64,000 nucleotides of DNA from Allantophomopsis cytisporea. Lineage: Eukaryota; Ascomycota; Leotiomycetes; Phacidiales; Phacidiaceae. Each line of letters starts with the position of its first letter. Position 1 is the stretch's first letter. Of this stretch, positions 50,248 through 61,759 are shown piece by piece. Under the pieces are notes generated by a model. The model saw only the letters and a list, made by a program, of their open reading frames with translations, was not told the DNA's origin and did no database searches. Location: assembly GCA_024752435.1 (NCBI GenBank), contig CP103030.1, positions 806,001 to 870,000 of the forward strand, read 5' to 3'. Both the position numbers and the translations under genes were made by a program.

Positions 50248-52566
50248 TCTGGGATCTTTTTTATTCTTTCTTTAATGTATTTCGTTTGAAAAAGAATCTA
50301 AAAAAGTAGATGGTCTAGCAAACACTAAAAAGTGAAATGAATTTGCATCGTTTTCTAGTAGGAAACACCTCCTTTTATATCATAGAACCCGTTTCTGCCT
50401 GTCTTACGTAGCATGGATTGTTGAGTAGAGACTCTTGATACTCAATTCGTGTCTTGGCCACGCTCACGGCAGGGGCCCATGGACCAAATCCATGAACCGG
50501 ATACTCTATTCATTGTCGCTGTTGTTACCATTGGATGAGGTGTGTGATTCCCATGCCAGGAACGCAGCCTTGTCTCTGCAAGTGCTATGCCAGTTTAGAT
50601 AAAGTTATTGTGAGTTCCGCTGAGTAAGCGGCTCCCGACTAAGCGGAGTCCGGGTTTCGACCTTCATTTTAGGATCATGTTCTCCTGCACACGACGTCAA
50701 CCATAAATCAGACAGTTTCTAAGGATTTCTGAGCAAGGATGGAGCGACTAGATTTCACCAGAACTCCGAGCCGCGATATGTACGTGCCAGAACGTCTCTG
50801 CTGCCTCTTGCCAATACGAGGGTGGACACAAAGCTATGATCTTTCTATCGAGAGCAAGCCGTCGTTGAGTACTATGTACAAAGATATATTGGTGATAACA
50901 TCGCCATAGAACAAATCAGTACTTTACTGAGGACATCACATGCTACATCATTGCAAGCCAGCTGCTACCAATGGATTTTACAATGTGATATCTCAAATAT
51001 AGGTTGACCGTGCGACTTTAAATCGTAACGTGCAAGTCCGCTTCCAAAATTTTCTATCTTTCCATCCACAAGTCCACGAATTAGTACTCGTACCAGTAAT
51101 GAAGATGTCTCATAGATATGTTATCAGCATCCATATCTGATGGCTTAAACGGCAAATGTGTTATCCAAAATATAAGCGGGGAAGTTTGTGGGGGCCGAGG
51201 ATTATGAGAAGTCATGAAGCAGAGTTGGAAGTGGTCTGATTGTGGAAGAGCGATCGCGTCAGACATAGATTATACACGAGGTTATATCCGTAAAACTCTT
51301 AACATGCAGATTTAGTTACCAATGTCTCACAATCTACGTGTCGTTATTCTACCTCTTGAACCGCTTTCTCTCAATAGTGGGACTTTTCTTATAAAATTCC
51401 TAAAATGCAACTGGTGGGTGATAGGAACATGTGAGATGATCAAGACCCCAGACGCCGCTAAGTGCAACGATGCGCTCACTATGTTATGTGATTGTGCTGC
51501 TGAAGAGTTGTGTCGTCTATCGGACCTTATATCTCTATATAAGTTTACATATAATATTATATACAGCTATATATCTTAACGGATGACAAGTAAACCAGCC
51601 TCGTGATAAAATTCAATTATATCATTCTAAAGTGCTGCTGTGCTTAAAACACCTTTTGTCGAAAGTCTCCGTAAAGAAGCACAGATGACAGCACACCCTA
51701 TATATACTAGTTAATATATTCCGATAGCTTTATGTTAGAATAATAAGATTTTAGTACTAAAATAAAGCAATCTAGTCGAGTTATGTTATTAAAATGTAGA
51801 ACTAACAGAGCTATACACTTGTAGACCGCACCCTGCACTGTTCTTATTTTTCAAATTAACTGATAATTTCTTCTTCATGTGCGTTAAAAGATATCTTCAC
51901 ATTTAGCAAGTTGAAAAGTAAACTTATGTTACGAAAGAGCTTGGTCCCGAGCATCATTTATTTTTATTTTTATTTTAAAGGGTAGCTATATAAAATAAGC
52001 AATGAATTGCGTATCGGAAAGGTGACTTGGGGTGCTTTTTGGGAGGAGGCTGCATGGAATTTCCAGCATAGGACTTTTCAAGACATTATATCAATCTAAA
52101 TGTTAGAAGTAATTTTATTATTATAACGCTAGTTATATGATATTAAATCATCCCATATTTAATTTGTCTTGTATAGTACTAGATCATTTCTAAGATACAT
52201 ATCTATCAAATGAGTTATTCTTTGGAAAGAACCTCAATCGATTGTCTTATTTTCTTTCTTTCTTGAAGATAGCTGTCATATGGAAGTATTTGAAACACTG
52301 TATCACAAACATACATTTTGCTACACTGCATGAGCACTCGAGAAATTGATTTACAGTTGATTCATCGCCACGTCGGAATTGCTCTAGGAAACTATGTGAG
52401 AAAGTCACCGCACAAAACTATGGATGCAATTCCATGATGATATCTGCTCGCTGCTCGCTTCAAGACATGCTCGCTTGAAACCCCAAAACAATCATGACCG
52501 TAAATCATCGCAAACCATCGCAGTCCGCTTCCTCAAATCTAGAGTACAATATCATAACATCTCAGC
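50248..52566. other. Intergenic region with AT-rich island
   Basis: No gene supported. Short ATG frames at 50739-50909 and 51322-51579 have no recognisable content. Hairpin-forming repeats lie at 50617-50656. From about 51500 to 52300 the sequence is markedly AT-rich and full of TA steps, which in Pezizomycotina may mark a RIP-degraded repeat. Confidence 0.5.
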
Positions 52567-55500
52567 CTATTGCCAGGTTGGTGTGCTGTTGTCAAACTCA
52601 GGGAATTTCTCAGGAGCTTCACGGTCTGCGGCACTCCTTATCTCTCTGACCATGGGTGGAGCAGCATGTTCAACATGTCCGTTATTGTTATCATCATCCG
52701 AGTCATCAATAGCAATGGCTTCATCTTGCTGTTGTTTGTTCGTATTTGGGAGCAGTACTTCCTGTACCTCTTCCACTTCCGGAACATCACGACATACCGC
52801 GTCCACAAGGTCGTTCTTGTCTTCGTCCCTAACATACACCAGGTAGTAAGGAGTCGCATCTCTCTCAGTTCGTTGTGGAGGCTCCTTGAAGAGACGATCT
52901 GGGTCTTTGAGTTCTGAGACATGTTCATCATTGTACTCGCGCCAGATGCGTTTCGTGAAATCATAGATGGCGATCCAGTAGTGGCCAGAAGCCAAGCCAC
53001 CACGATGAATGAATACAGCCTGCAAGGTGTATCTATGCTGAGTCATACCGACGAATTGTTGCTCAAGTTTTGCCTTGAGTGCAGAGATCGTTGTGTCGAG
53101 GTACTCGAGTTCGGACTTGATCTCTTCGGACCGAGTCGAAAGGGCATTCAAGGTTTCCGGCTTGACATCGAAATATTCGGGGTCATCATCCATCAGTCCT
53201 TCCAAGAAGGACTTCGTGGCTGTAAGTGCATCGGGAACGTTGATGTCAGCAGCTGTGCCCTTTAGGAGCTTCTGCCTTGCTTCCATCTTTCTCAATTGAG
53301 CCTTCCACTCCCACGCTTCTTGTCGTCTTTGCATCAAAGTAGTTTCGCCCTCCTTTGGCTCCAGATAGCGATCAAGAAAAATGGTCTCTTCAAAAGATAC
53401 CCAATTTTGATTCTTGTGTGCTCCCCTGACTCGGTCGAAGTCAGTTCGCTGGATCTGAATTTGCAGGATGGGTGGTAATTTTCGAATGGATGTAAACTGG
53501 GTGGTCGTTGTGTTATCGATCTCAACTGTCTGTTCATCGAAATGAACATCAAGTGCCTCGTAGATATTACGTGGTCCATCCTTTCCCGGGAAAACAGTAA
53601 TGTTAGCCCAAGGCTCAACCTTCACACCATAACCTGAAGCTCTCTTCAAGTAGACCGCATTCGATCCATAGAACGTGTCTGTGATGCTGTCGATCTGTCC
53701 ACCAAAAACGGGATCAATACTTGTTGGTTTAATTGCACATTGAAGGCGGAACATCACATTTCCTATGACCTCGGTGACGTCCTGCTGGGCGCCAAACTTC
53801 AACATTTGTTCCCTCGAAGACTTATCGCTGTCCATGGAAGTCTTGATATCGCTAGGTTTGTTCCGTGGTGGAACAGGTGGAGGTCTCTCTGGAGCAGAAA
53901 CGTGCTCATCAGGAGGTGGCGTTGGAAGATCCTGAACATTGATCATAACTGCATCATCCATTTTCTCATCTTCAGTGTCGACAGCGTTGCTTGCATTGCG
54001 GGACTTTGGAATAGGATATGGTGGCGGAAGATTTTCAACAAGCTGTGGTCCAGTCTCCGCAGAGTCCACAAGAGTCGCATCACTGCTTGCGTCATCTGCC
54101 TCCTCACGGACTTTCTCAAGCGGATGATCTACCATTTCGACATCCTCTCCATCTGCAGGAATTTTAGATGGTGGCGGGCCCTCTGGAGGCGCCACATCTT
54201 CAAGTGCTACCGGTTTAGCAGAAACAAGAACAGGGCTACTAACAGACTGTCTGCGGAAGTTGGCCTCAGCTGTAGCACTAAAGAGGGTCAGAATGGCAAG
54301 ATCATCTGTAGGCTTGACATAAGTCGTTGAGACAGTCTTCAAAGCTTGATATAAGTTTCGAAGTTCCTCGACGAATTGTTGCGCCTTCAACACCTCTGCT
54401 TGCGTAACAGCACGACCGCCTACACGCTTTTTGCTAATGTTCTCTGGTGTCATTGGCATGCGATGTTCATCAAAGTTCATAACAACTTCTCTGATGGCCT
54501 TGACAGTATAATAGTACTGCAACAAACTGTTAAGGTAGCAAGTATTACCTATATTCTGCAGCCCCACAGGCTGTGCTGCAGTTGCTCTTTGTACGGGTGG
54601 GTTCGAATCAGGGTCCTTGAGTTTTGCCATCAGATACTGACTATTTCGTTGGTTGGCAATAGTCTCGAGGGCAGAAACGAGTTTTTCCTGTGTTCCAATA
54701 GCAGCACCAGCTTCTGCTTTGAGTGAGCAATAATATGTCCAGACAGTATCATCCGTCATTTCGTTCTTCACATGGAGTAATCGCTTGGCCTCATCAATAT
54801 TGACTCCGGTTTGGTCTGGAGACATACTCGAAGCGGCATTGCGAAGAACGAAGTCGTTACCACGAGCCTCGGCAAGAACCAAAAGAGCCTTCACGACATC
54901 TTCTTTACCACCATCGCCAATATCAAGAGCCTAGAAACATCAGCTTATGTCTAGTGATTTATGTGGAGAAAACTGACCTTTGCGATTGCTTGAGCTTCAA
55001 TCGACTCTGAAGGTGTGTTTGCGTTCATAGTCTCTCCACCAAGGCTCAAAAAATTGTACGCATCTTCTGGAGTCATCGTTGTTTCCTCTGAGACACGTAT
55101 TATTTTGTTGCTGTTGCGAGCCCATCCAACTGTCTTCAAGCACTTTTTTGCTTCGTCTTTTTGCCGCGGAGTATTGGAGATCTTGTCACGATACATTGTG
55201 ATTATTTGTTCGTCCTCTTCAGGCTGATCATCGATGCTTAGTCCGAAAAAGTTGAATGCTGTTATGCACTCATTATATCCAATCTCTCCGGTCGATTGAG
55301 CCATAATAATTGCCTCTTGTAGTTGGTCGCTGGCTCTCTCTGCATATATTTCTGTAAGACAATCAAGATAGTAAGGCCGATTTAGAGGATCGCAGTCCCT
55401 TTGTCGTATCCAGGAATACAAGAGCAGTTGGTCATTGAAATCAGATAGCGCACCCAAACTTGCATAGTAAGGTTCCTTTGGAGCTGCGCAAAGAGTCAGT

Positions 55501-56711
55501 TGAGCGGTCTTTTGCAGATGCAAACGCGATATAAGAAAGAGTAATGCAGTTTCCTAAATCGTGCATCGCGCTTATGCGTGACTTTATACAAACAAACACG
55601 GAAAGCATGGAACCGTCACAATTGCCATATATGCTACGGTACAGGACGAAAGGAAATTTTCAAATGACTTACAGTCTCCAACTTCAATGACTCTGGACTT
55701 TCTTTCATAGTCCCAAAATCCCAAAGCACGCTCAATATGTCTTCGGGCAGGAACAGGCGCATAAGGCATCCTGAGTCTCCCATCTTGCTGCTCTTTTGCT
55801 GGGCGGTCGTGTACGAGCTGGGAGAGTTCTACAACGCAATCTTTGAGGAACGAACGTCTCTCTTCAGTGTCATTGCTTGGGAGCACCCAATATTCAATCA
55901 TCTCGCCTTCGGGCGACGCCTCTGAAATGGATTTAAAGTCTAAGTAACGCAGCATCGCATCACAATCATTTGCAAATGCCATTAAAAACTTCTTGTTGCG
56001 CTTCGCGATTCTTCGGACTTCGGTAGGCTTTCGAGAAATTGCATCAGCGAGGTATTGTCGCAACAACGTTAACACTTGACTGGGATTGAGTGGTTCCGCC
56101 TTATCATATCTGACCGGCTCCGCTTCGATAGCTTTCCGACCTCGTTGATGAACCTTTGCTGGATCTGCTATAAGACTTAAATGAGGACGTTGGAGTCGTG
56201 GCGCTTTAATGTGAATTTCCACTGTAGCGCCACAGACCACCGTAGAACACTTGAATCTATGGATCTCTCTAAATATGTTGATCTTTTCGGCATTATTGGT
56301 GTCTGGAACAGTCGAAGTCTTGAGACTAACATGACGGAAGTGATGCAAGTCATTTTCTGTCGCCAAGCCACAAGAAGCTCCACCAGCTGGCATCCCGCTG
56401 AAGTCCACGATGATGTCGAAGTGGTAAAGACATTTTGGGCAGTGTGTCACAATGGTGTACTTGGTCAAACGGTCGGGTATCTCGCTGATCTGTGGAATGA
56501 TGGATCTATCTTCTTCAATCATCAAGTCGTGTCGACAATCGTTCGGGTATGTTCTAGGCTGCGCCTTTGCATTTCTAAAGATCGGCGCATTGTCCGCCAG
56601 AAGATTCTGAACATCTTTAGGTTTTCGAACTCTCCGTGGGTCATAGTCGAGTAGATCATGGAGCAATCGTGGTGCAGTCTTTCCTGGACCGCTGGGTATA
56701 GGCTCAGCCAT
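52567..56711 (-). CDS. UBP2: Ubiquitin carboxyl-terminal hydrolase UBP2
   Basis: Three exons (56711-55673, 55483-54978, 54930-52567) encode 1302 residues, near the size of yeast Ubp2. The N-terminal half has CX2C elements (HCPKCLYHF) and the USP2/28-type region with PKEPYYASLGALSDF. The catalytic Cys box is GLQNIGNTCYLNSLLQYYY, with Cys near residue 646. An insertion rich in Pro, Asp and Glu (residues about 760-900) splits the USP fold, as in Ubp2. The His box is FIHRGGLASGHYWIAIYD near the C-terminus. In yeast, Ubp2 opposes the Rsp5 ligase by trimming Lys63-linked chains. The first intron is long for this window (189 bases). A GTG at 56741 is in frame, but ATG at 56711 is the natural start. 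Confidence 0.94.
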
Positions 56712-57114
56712 CAGGCTCGCCGGGAGCTGCAGGCAGCTCACTTCATGCAGCTGCGACGAAAAAAGACGTTAAGCCAGATTATCGTCGCTGTTATTCGCAA
56801 TAGTACCAGGATTTCGGATACAGAGTACTACAAAGCAAGAGTTGAAAATGTCGAAGTGACTGTTGCCGTCGAAGCTCTGCATGTATTTTGTTGTGTTCCT
56901 TGATCAGCCACCAGCTCTGACTCTAGCAGCGTCATCAGGCTTCTACTGCGGGTGAACCGATACCCATGGCGGGCACGGCTGCAGCCTCGCTAAATGGCCT
57001 AGCGCAGAGCCGCGCTAGAGCAGCGACGACTACCTCACCTTGCCCAAGGCATAATTCAATATCGACGTCGATCCATTGAATACAGATCGACACACTCAAT
57101 TCGACTTGTTCAAT
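56712..57114. promoter_or_regulatory. Divergent UBP2/NDUFA11-like promoter
   Basis: 403 bases between start codons. A GC-rich patch lies around 56960-57020. No specific site was identified. Confidence 0.45.
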
Positions 57115-57877
57115 ATGGCAGGAGGCGACGAGCACTATCATCCAAAGGATGCCGTCAAGGCAGCAATCCAGGGCACCTTGGTGACCGGTTCCGCCGGTGC
57201 AATGGTCTCCGCCATTCAGAACACACTCACCAAGCAGAGAAATGTGACTGGTTTGTTACACTCAAAAAGAGACTTAAAGGAGTACTGCTAACTTTTCTGA
57301 AGCTATGGGAGTGTTTACGAGATCCGGATCAACAATCGCTATCTTTGGTGCGTAATCAGAGCTTCATCATTGGCCCAGCAGTTCCGAAGCTGCGACCTCA
57401 GGCGGAATCAGCAAATACTGATTGATTCTAGCTGCGATGGGTGGAACCTACGAATTCGCAAAGTTTGCATCCGCCAACTTGAGAGAGAAGAACGATTCTT
57501 ACAACACAGCCATTGGAGGTTTCTTAGCGGGAGGAATCCTTGGACTTAGATGTAGGGAGCTCGATCGATAAGGGAGGATGCACGCTGACATTACAACAGT
57601 TGGTACCCCAGCTGCCATGTTGGGCTACGGAGCCTTGGCTTCTGTTATTCTGAGCGCATATGACTACACTGGAGGTGAGCTGAGAGGTCGTGGAATTAAC
57701 AAGGTAGAGGATGAGTTTGAAAGAAAAGAATACCTACGAAAGAACAGAAGACGACCAATTGAGCAGACCATTGAGGATCTTGGAGAGGGAAGAGGTATCT
57801 ACGCACCAGGATATGCTGAGAGAAGAGCGGAGCGCATCAAGGAGAAGTACGGTATTGAGGTGCCAACATCGTCATAA
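57115..57877 (+). CDS. NADH:ubiquinone oxidoreductase 21.3 kDa subunit (NDUFA11/B14.7, Tim17-like fold)
   Basis: Four exons (57115-57250, 57303-57347, 57432-57551, 57600-57877) give 192 residues; the second exon has only 45 bases. It starts MAGGDEHYHPKDAVKAAIQG, followed by hydrophobic glycine-rich helices (GSAGAMVSAIQNTL, GVFTRSGSTIAIFGAAMGG, NTAIGGFLAGGILGLRFGT, ALASVILSAYDY), which is the four-helix Tim17/22/23-like fold of this complex I subunit. A charged matrix or intermembrane tail of about 70 residues follows (RGINKVEDEFERKEYLRKNRR). In Neurospora the homologue sits in the membrane arm and helps join it to the rest of complex I. All joins are phase 1 and fit. Confidence 0.9.
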
Positions 57878-58198
57878 ACTCCTCATTTGTACACTTTGGG
57901 ATTGCATGCTTGTATCAAAGAATCGAAGTTTTCAGAAAAGACCCAAGGTAGTTAGTTCAAGTGCTAAACACAAGTAAGTGTAAGACGTGAACTGACTACT
58001 ATAATATGATCAAAGGTGAGTCCAAGGAGACATGTAAGTGAAAGAAGTGAATCAAGTACTTGATACAACAATATTGAAAGATAGTCTTGTAAGCGATTAA
58101 GTCAACCACGAATAACTCTTCTAAACTCCAGACTTCACCTCCGTCACTCTCCAAAGCAACCAACAAGCACATCACACTCCACACCAAGTTCTTCAGCT

Positions 58199-58460
58199 AT
58201 GCACCAAGACAAGCAACAGTCCACCAAAGACGTTCCGCTCAAGGATATCAAGTACGTCCACACGCATCAAGCTCACTAGATCACACATCACCAACAGTAT
58301 AATCAATGGCTATCAGAATCAAACCCAACATGTCAGAACCACGCCCTCCACCAGCATCAGACAGTACGACCCAAGCACCCACGCTCACCTCCAAGCCCAA
58401 CAGTATCGACGCAGTGCCAGCGCATTTCCACGAGCTCTTTCTTCACTTTTCGAAAACTGA
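58199..58460 (+). CDS. Possible small protein, 71 residues
   Basis: ATG at 58199 begins a lysine/glutamine-rich sequence (MHQDKQQSTKDVPLKDI), then a good GTACGT donor at 58252 and a CCAACAG acceptor at 58297. Joined, the frame runs 71 codons. The second exon is equally open in another frame and matches no family, so this could be a leader instead of a gene. Confidence 0.2.
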
Positions 58461-58687
58461 CCCGAACAGCAATAAAGAAATATGCACCGATACGGCTACC
58501 TTCACTACTTCCCCTCCGTCGTTAACATTTGTGTATCACAATAGTCAAAAGCTGTACCCACTCGATCTTGATCATCGTCGCCACGCTAGGATACATTACA
58601 AGTTGAAATCAAGAGCAATTTTCATCCATACACGCCACTCTGGGCATCTCAACCATAGACCATCATATCACCATATCAGCACATCAT

Positions 58688-58689
<2 letters not shown>

Positions 58690-58722
<33 letters not shown>
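58690..58722. repeat. (CA)n microsatellite
   Basis: About 16 CA dinucleotides. Confidence 0.9.
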
Positions 58723-58726
<4 letters not shown>

Positions 58727-58993
58727 CCGCGCTATGCCGCGGTCACGATCCGTCATACACATATATTTTCAGCCTATCCCCCTATCAGTACCCCATCAAC
58801 ACCTCATTTCCCCAGCATTACAACATACCACACCATACCACAGCACAGCACAGCACAACACACAACAAAGACAAACACAGTACGATCAAGATATAAAGGT
58901 AAGATCGCCAAGCGACCAAAGAATCTGTCTTAATTCCTCATTCCACGACCAGAAGCGAGAACGGACGACGCCGCAAAGGAAAAGTCGAGAAAG

Positions 58994-59197
58994 ATGTCTA
59001 CTATGTACGATCCACAAAATAAGGGGGGTCCAATCCAAGGCCACGACGAAGAACCACCACCTCCTTACCCTGCCAACACAACCACGCATCCACGCATCCA
59101 CGCATCCACGCATCCACGCATCCACGCATCCACGCATCCACGCATCCACGCACCCACACGAGTAAGTGAGCCCGTGCTAGCCCAGCACTCCCTTTAG
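58994..59197 (+). CDS. Small proline-rich protein with repeat-coded tail
   Basis: A 67-codon ATG frame starts MSTMYDPQNKGGPIQGHDEE and holds PPPPYP, a possible WW-domain ligand. From about residue 29 it is built of an eight-residue repeat HPRIHAST, read from nine tandem copies of an 8-base unit. A possible donor (GTAAGT near 59161) could lead to a slightly different end. Function is unknown. The N-terminal half looks like a real protein; the repeat looks like a later insertion or expansion. It lies upstream of the BSD2 stop on the other strand, which limits its 3' extent. Confidence 0.35.
   Translation: MSTMYDPQNKGGPIQGHDEEPPPPYPANTTTHPRIHASTHPRIHASTHPRIHAPTRVSEPVLAQHSL
59082..59153. repeat. 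Nine tandem copies of an 8-base unit (CCACGCAT)
   Basis: 72 bases of head-to-tail CCACGCAT with the last copy slightly changed. Because 8 is not a multiple of 3, all three frames on each strand stay open and encode an eight-residue repeat. Confidence 0.92.
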
Positions 59198-59452
59198 CGG
59201 GACATGGCGTGAGCAGCCCCGACGAACAGAAGAGGTACAGAAAAGGAAGAAATACAACGCTAAAAAGAAAGGAAAAGAAGGGACACTGAGTAAAGTAAAA
59301 AGACAAACAAAAAAAAAAGAAATTGTGTCCTGTGTGACAAAGTAGTGATCCCAAGCAACCCAAAGCCTACAACTCCATCCCATTTACCCCCTGATTCTTC
59401 GATTTCGATCTCGATTTCGATCTCGACTTCAATTCTACACGACAAATGCGAC

Positions 59453-60625
59453 CTACACGACGGTTTCGGCTCCCTCATCCGTAGCAATGATAGGGATGTT
59501 GAGGCCACGCTCAGGACTCTGCAGCACAAGCTGTTCATGCCTACGAGCCTTCAGGAAGTCGCTTACGGAGCGAATGAGGATGAACCAGCCGACGATCATT
59601 AGGATGTAAGCAAGCCATTCCGAAGACGCAATGCCACCGATACCATCGCTGTCGGAGGTGACAGTCGCCGGGTCGAAGTCGTGGGTGTTTGCGTCTGCGG
59701 GTGTGCCGTATACCGGGTCGCCGGACGTGGTGGTGGGTGGCGAGTCGCTGTTGCTGCCTTTCATGTAGAAGCCGTACTGTACGAGGGTGATGCCCAGGCC
59801 GGCCCGGGATCCGTTCTTGGCTGCATGCGTTGTGTGGAGGAGGTAGGTGAGGAGGAAACCAACGAGTTGGAAGGACATGGAAATCATGGCGTTCCAGATG
59901 AAGGAGAAGATGGAGCCGACGGGGAGGCCTTCGACGTAGACCTCATCTGGGCCACCGAGGCCGGGAGCGAGGATTGTGGTTTCCCAATAGGGTGGAGCTG
60001 CATCTGCTGCTGCTTGTTCATATGTCTGTAATCAAATGAGTACTCATCCTGCATAATATTCGTAATATTCGAAATATTCGAAGTGCTTTGGAGGGGAACA
60101 GTATACGCACAGGGGGATGTTCCTCGACCTTCTCCCCACTTTCCGGCTTCGCATTCAGATTCGCAAATACTCCATCAGAACCGCTTCCGCCACCGTACAC
60201 ACGGCCCTGCACGGCCGGCGCAAAAACAGGGATATGAGTTACTCGGCGCTCAATGACGGCGGGGCGGCCCGGCGTCGACTCGCTGACCTGCTCGGAGGAC
60301 GAACTGGGCGTGCCCCGCATTAAGCGCTGTCTATCGTCACCATCGTTCTCCTCCTCACTGTCGGAGCCGTCGGCGTCAAAGGCATCGGCTAAGGCGCTGT
60401 CGGCGGATGTTGTGGAGCCATGGCCATGGCGAGAGGTGGGTGAGGAGGCGCGCGACCGGAAGGACGGCGGTGGGGAGGTCGGTGGGTTGTATGGGGAGTT
60501 TTCGTCGTGGTCGTCGTCGGCTTGTACTGCTACCTGTTGAAAATGTTAGATTGACTTGAGAGACGCAGGAGAAGTCGTAAGGCAACAAGGTTGGATCTTA
60601 CCCGCTCGTAGCGCTGGGAACTCAT
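59453..60625 (-). CDS. BSD2: BSD2/NDFIP-like ubiquitin-ligase adaptor (metal homeostasis)
   Basis: Three exons (60625-60602, 60533-60111, 60025-59453) encode 339 residues; the first exon has eight codons (MSSQRYER). The N-terminal half is disordered and acidic, and EEHPPTYEQ, joined across the second intron, is a PPxY motif for the Rsp5/Nedd4 WW domains. The family core follows: GLPVGSIFSFIWNAMISMSFQLVG, a short loop, ITLVQYGFYMKG, and a third membrane span EWLAYILMIVGWFILIRSV. Three spans with a cytosolic PPxY fit the Bsd2/Ndfip family, which bridges Rsp5 to cargo such as the Smf metal transporters in the Golgi and endosome. It is head to head with the UQCC2-like gene. Confidence 0.92.
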
Positions 60626-60787
60626 CGTGCGCACGATGTTCGAGGGAGTGTAAATGTCGAGAAGGAGATGAGGTTGGAATGAAATGTCAAGTCAGATGGA
60701 AGGGTTCACAGGTAAGGAGAGGTGGCGGGTCAGGTAGTTTAGAGTAGTGTCGTGTGGTGATGAAGGGACGTCGTTCGAGTGAGTCGT

Positions 60788-60830
60788 GATTGAGTGAGTG
60801 AGTGTGAGTGTGAGTGTGAGTGTCTGTGTC
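60788..60830. repeat. (GTGAGT)n / (GAGT)n array
   Basis: A GAGT tetramer run passing into a GTGAGT hexamer run, then into GTGTCT copies. Confidence 0.85.
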
Positions 60831-60977
60831 TGTGCCAGTGTGTTTGTTCTCTTGGTTGGTGTGGTGCGTGGTTGGAGGTGTGCTGAGCAATTCGGAGGGT
60901 CGGCGCTTGTCTCACAGATAGGCTCAGCCACACGGACAATCTGTGAGCAGCGCTGGAAGTAATTCATGCATCCGGCC

Positions 60978-61003
60978 TGGGCTTGGGCTTGGGCTTGGGC
61001 TTG
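60978..61003. repeat. (TGGGCT)4 hexamer array
   Basis: Four perfect copies of a hexamer, about 170 bases upstream of the UQCC2-like start. Confidence 0.9.
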
Positions 61004-61173
61004 AAGCGTACCTACGGCAAGTAAGTTTTCGCCTCGGTCGCCATAGAAAATCATCGAGCATCAAGGACGTCAGCATATTCATACTGCAGAACTAGAGGAA
61101 GTACGGAAACCCATGCCACATTCCAGTGCCTGACAACACAACATCTCAATTTCTTCAGCGCAGCAAATTCATC

Positions 61174-61759
61174 ATGTCGAAGTCCGTAAGTACAGCCCTG
61201 TCTATTCTCAGTTCATCAGGAAGAAAAGAAGAAGGAAAAAAAAATGAGGAGCTGATTGCAATTGAATTAGGCTGCGTACAAGCATTACATGCGCGCCCTC
61301 TCGCGCTGGCCCACCGATCCCCTACGCCCAGAGGTGCAATTCCAGAAAGCGATGCAGAAGCGATTAGACAGGAGGTTCGTTGCGGCTCCTACAGGGACCG
61401 ACAAATATGCATCGACAACCGGGAGTGAGGCTGCGGAATTGGAGCAGGCAAATGTCTTGTACTCGTTGCTGGACAACCGATACAGCAAAAAGGTTTGTTG
61501 ACTCCCCTACATTCTGGCCCCTCCATTTTTACAGGCACTGTTTGTTCACAGCTTGAGGGATGTATATAATGATGCTGTGGCTTGGAGAATCTTGGTCGCT
61601 AATTCTACGTGATAGTATCCTCTGTCCGACGCATTCATGAAGCCGACTAGCAACCCTACATATTACGAAGACCTTCTCAAAGAATTGGATGAGGCGCCCG
61701 ATCGAAGTTGGTGGGGAAGAACATTGAAGAGCTGGCAGGGCTTCTTGAGATTCAAGTGA
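61174..61759 (+). CDS. Complex III assembly factor, UQCC2/CBP6-like
   Basis: Three exons (61174-61185, 61271-61492, 61616-61759) encode 125 residues; the first exon codes only MSKS. The joined start AAYKHYMRALSRWPTD and PEVQFQKAMQKRLDRRF, then LEQANVLYSLLDNRYSKKYPL across an intron, TSNPTYYEDLLKELDEAP and SWWGRTLKSWQGFLRFK at the end. I recognise this as the fungal relative of UQCC2/Cbp6, a mitochondrial protein that helps cytochrome b synthesis and insertion into complex III. The family is short and poorly conserved, so the call is fair, not certain. It is convergent with RPAP1 (192 bases between stops). Confidence 0.75.

Larger units (their letters stand above)
57878..58993. other. Intergenic region with CA repeat and doubtful small gene
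   Basis: It contains a two-exon candidate at 58199-58460 and a CA run at 58690. A plausible untranslated intron (GTAAG near 58900 to CAG near 58950) precedes the small frame at 58994. Confidence 0.4.
60626..61173. promoter_or_regulatory. Divergent BSD2/UQCC2 promoter with repeat arrays
   Basis: 548 bases containing a GTGAGT array at 60788-60830 and four GGGCTT copies at 60978-61003. No specific factor site was identified. Confidence 0.5.

Noticed and set aside
50739..50909. Plus-strand ATG frame of 56 codons
   Set aside because: No motif, no splice context, in a region with signs of decay.
58734..59165. Plus-strand frame of 143 codons overlapping the repeat
   Set aside because: Low-complexity translation of CA and CCACGCAT repeats, with a likely intron inside; the MSTMYDPQ frame looks more like protein.
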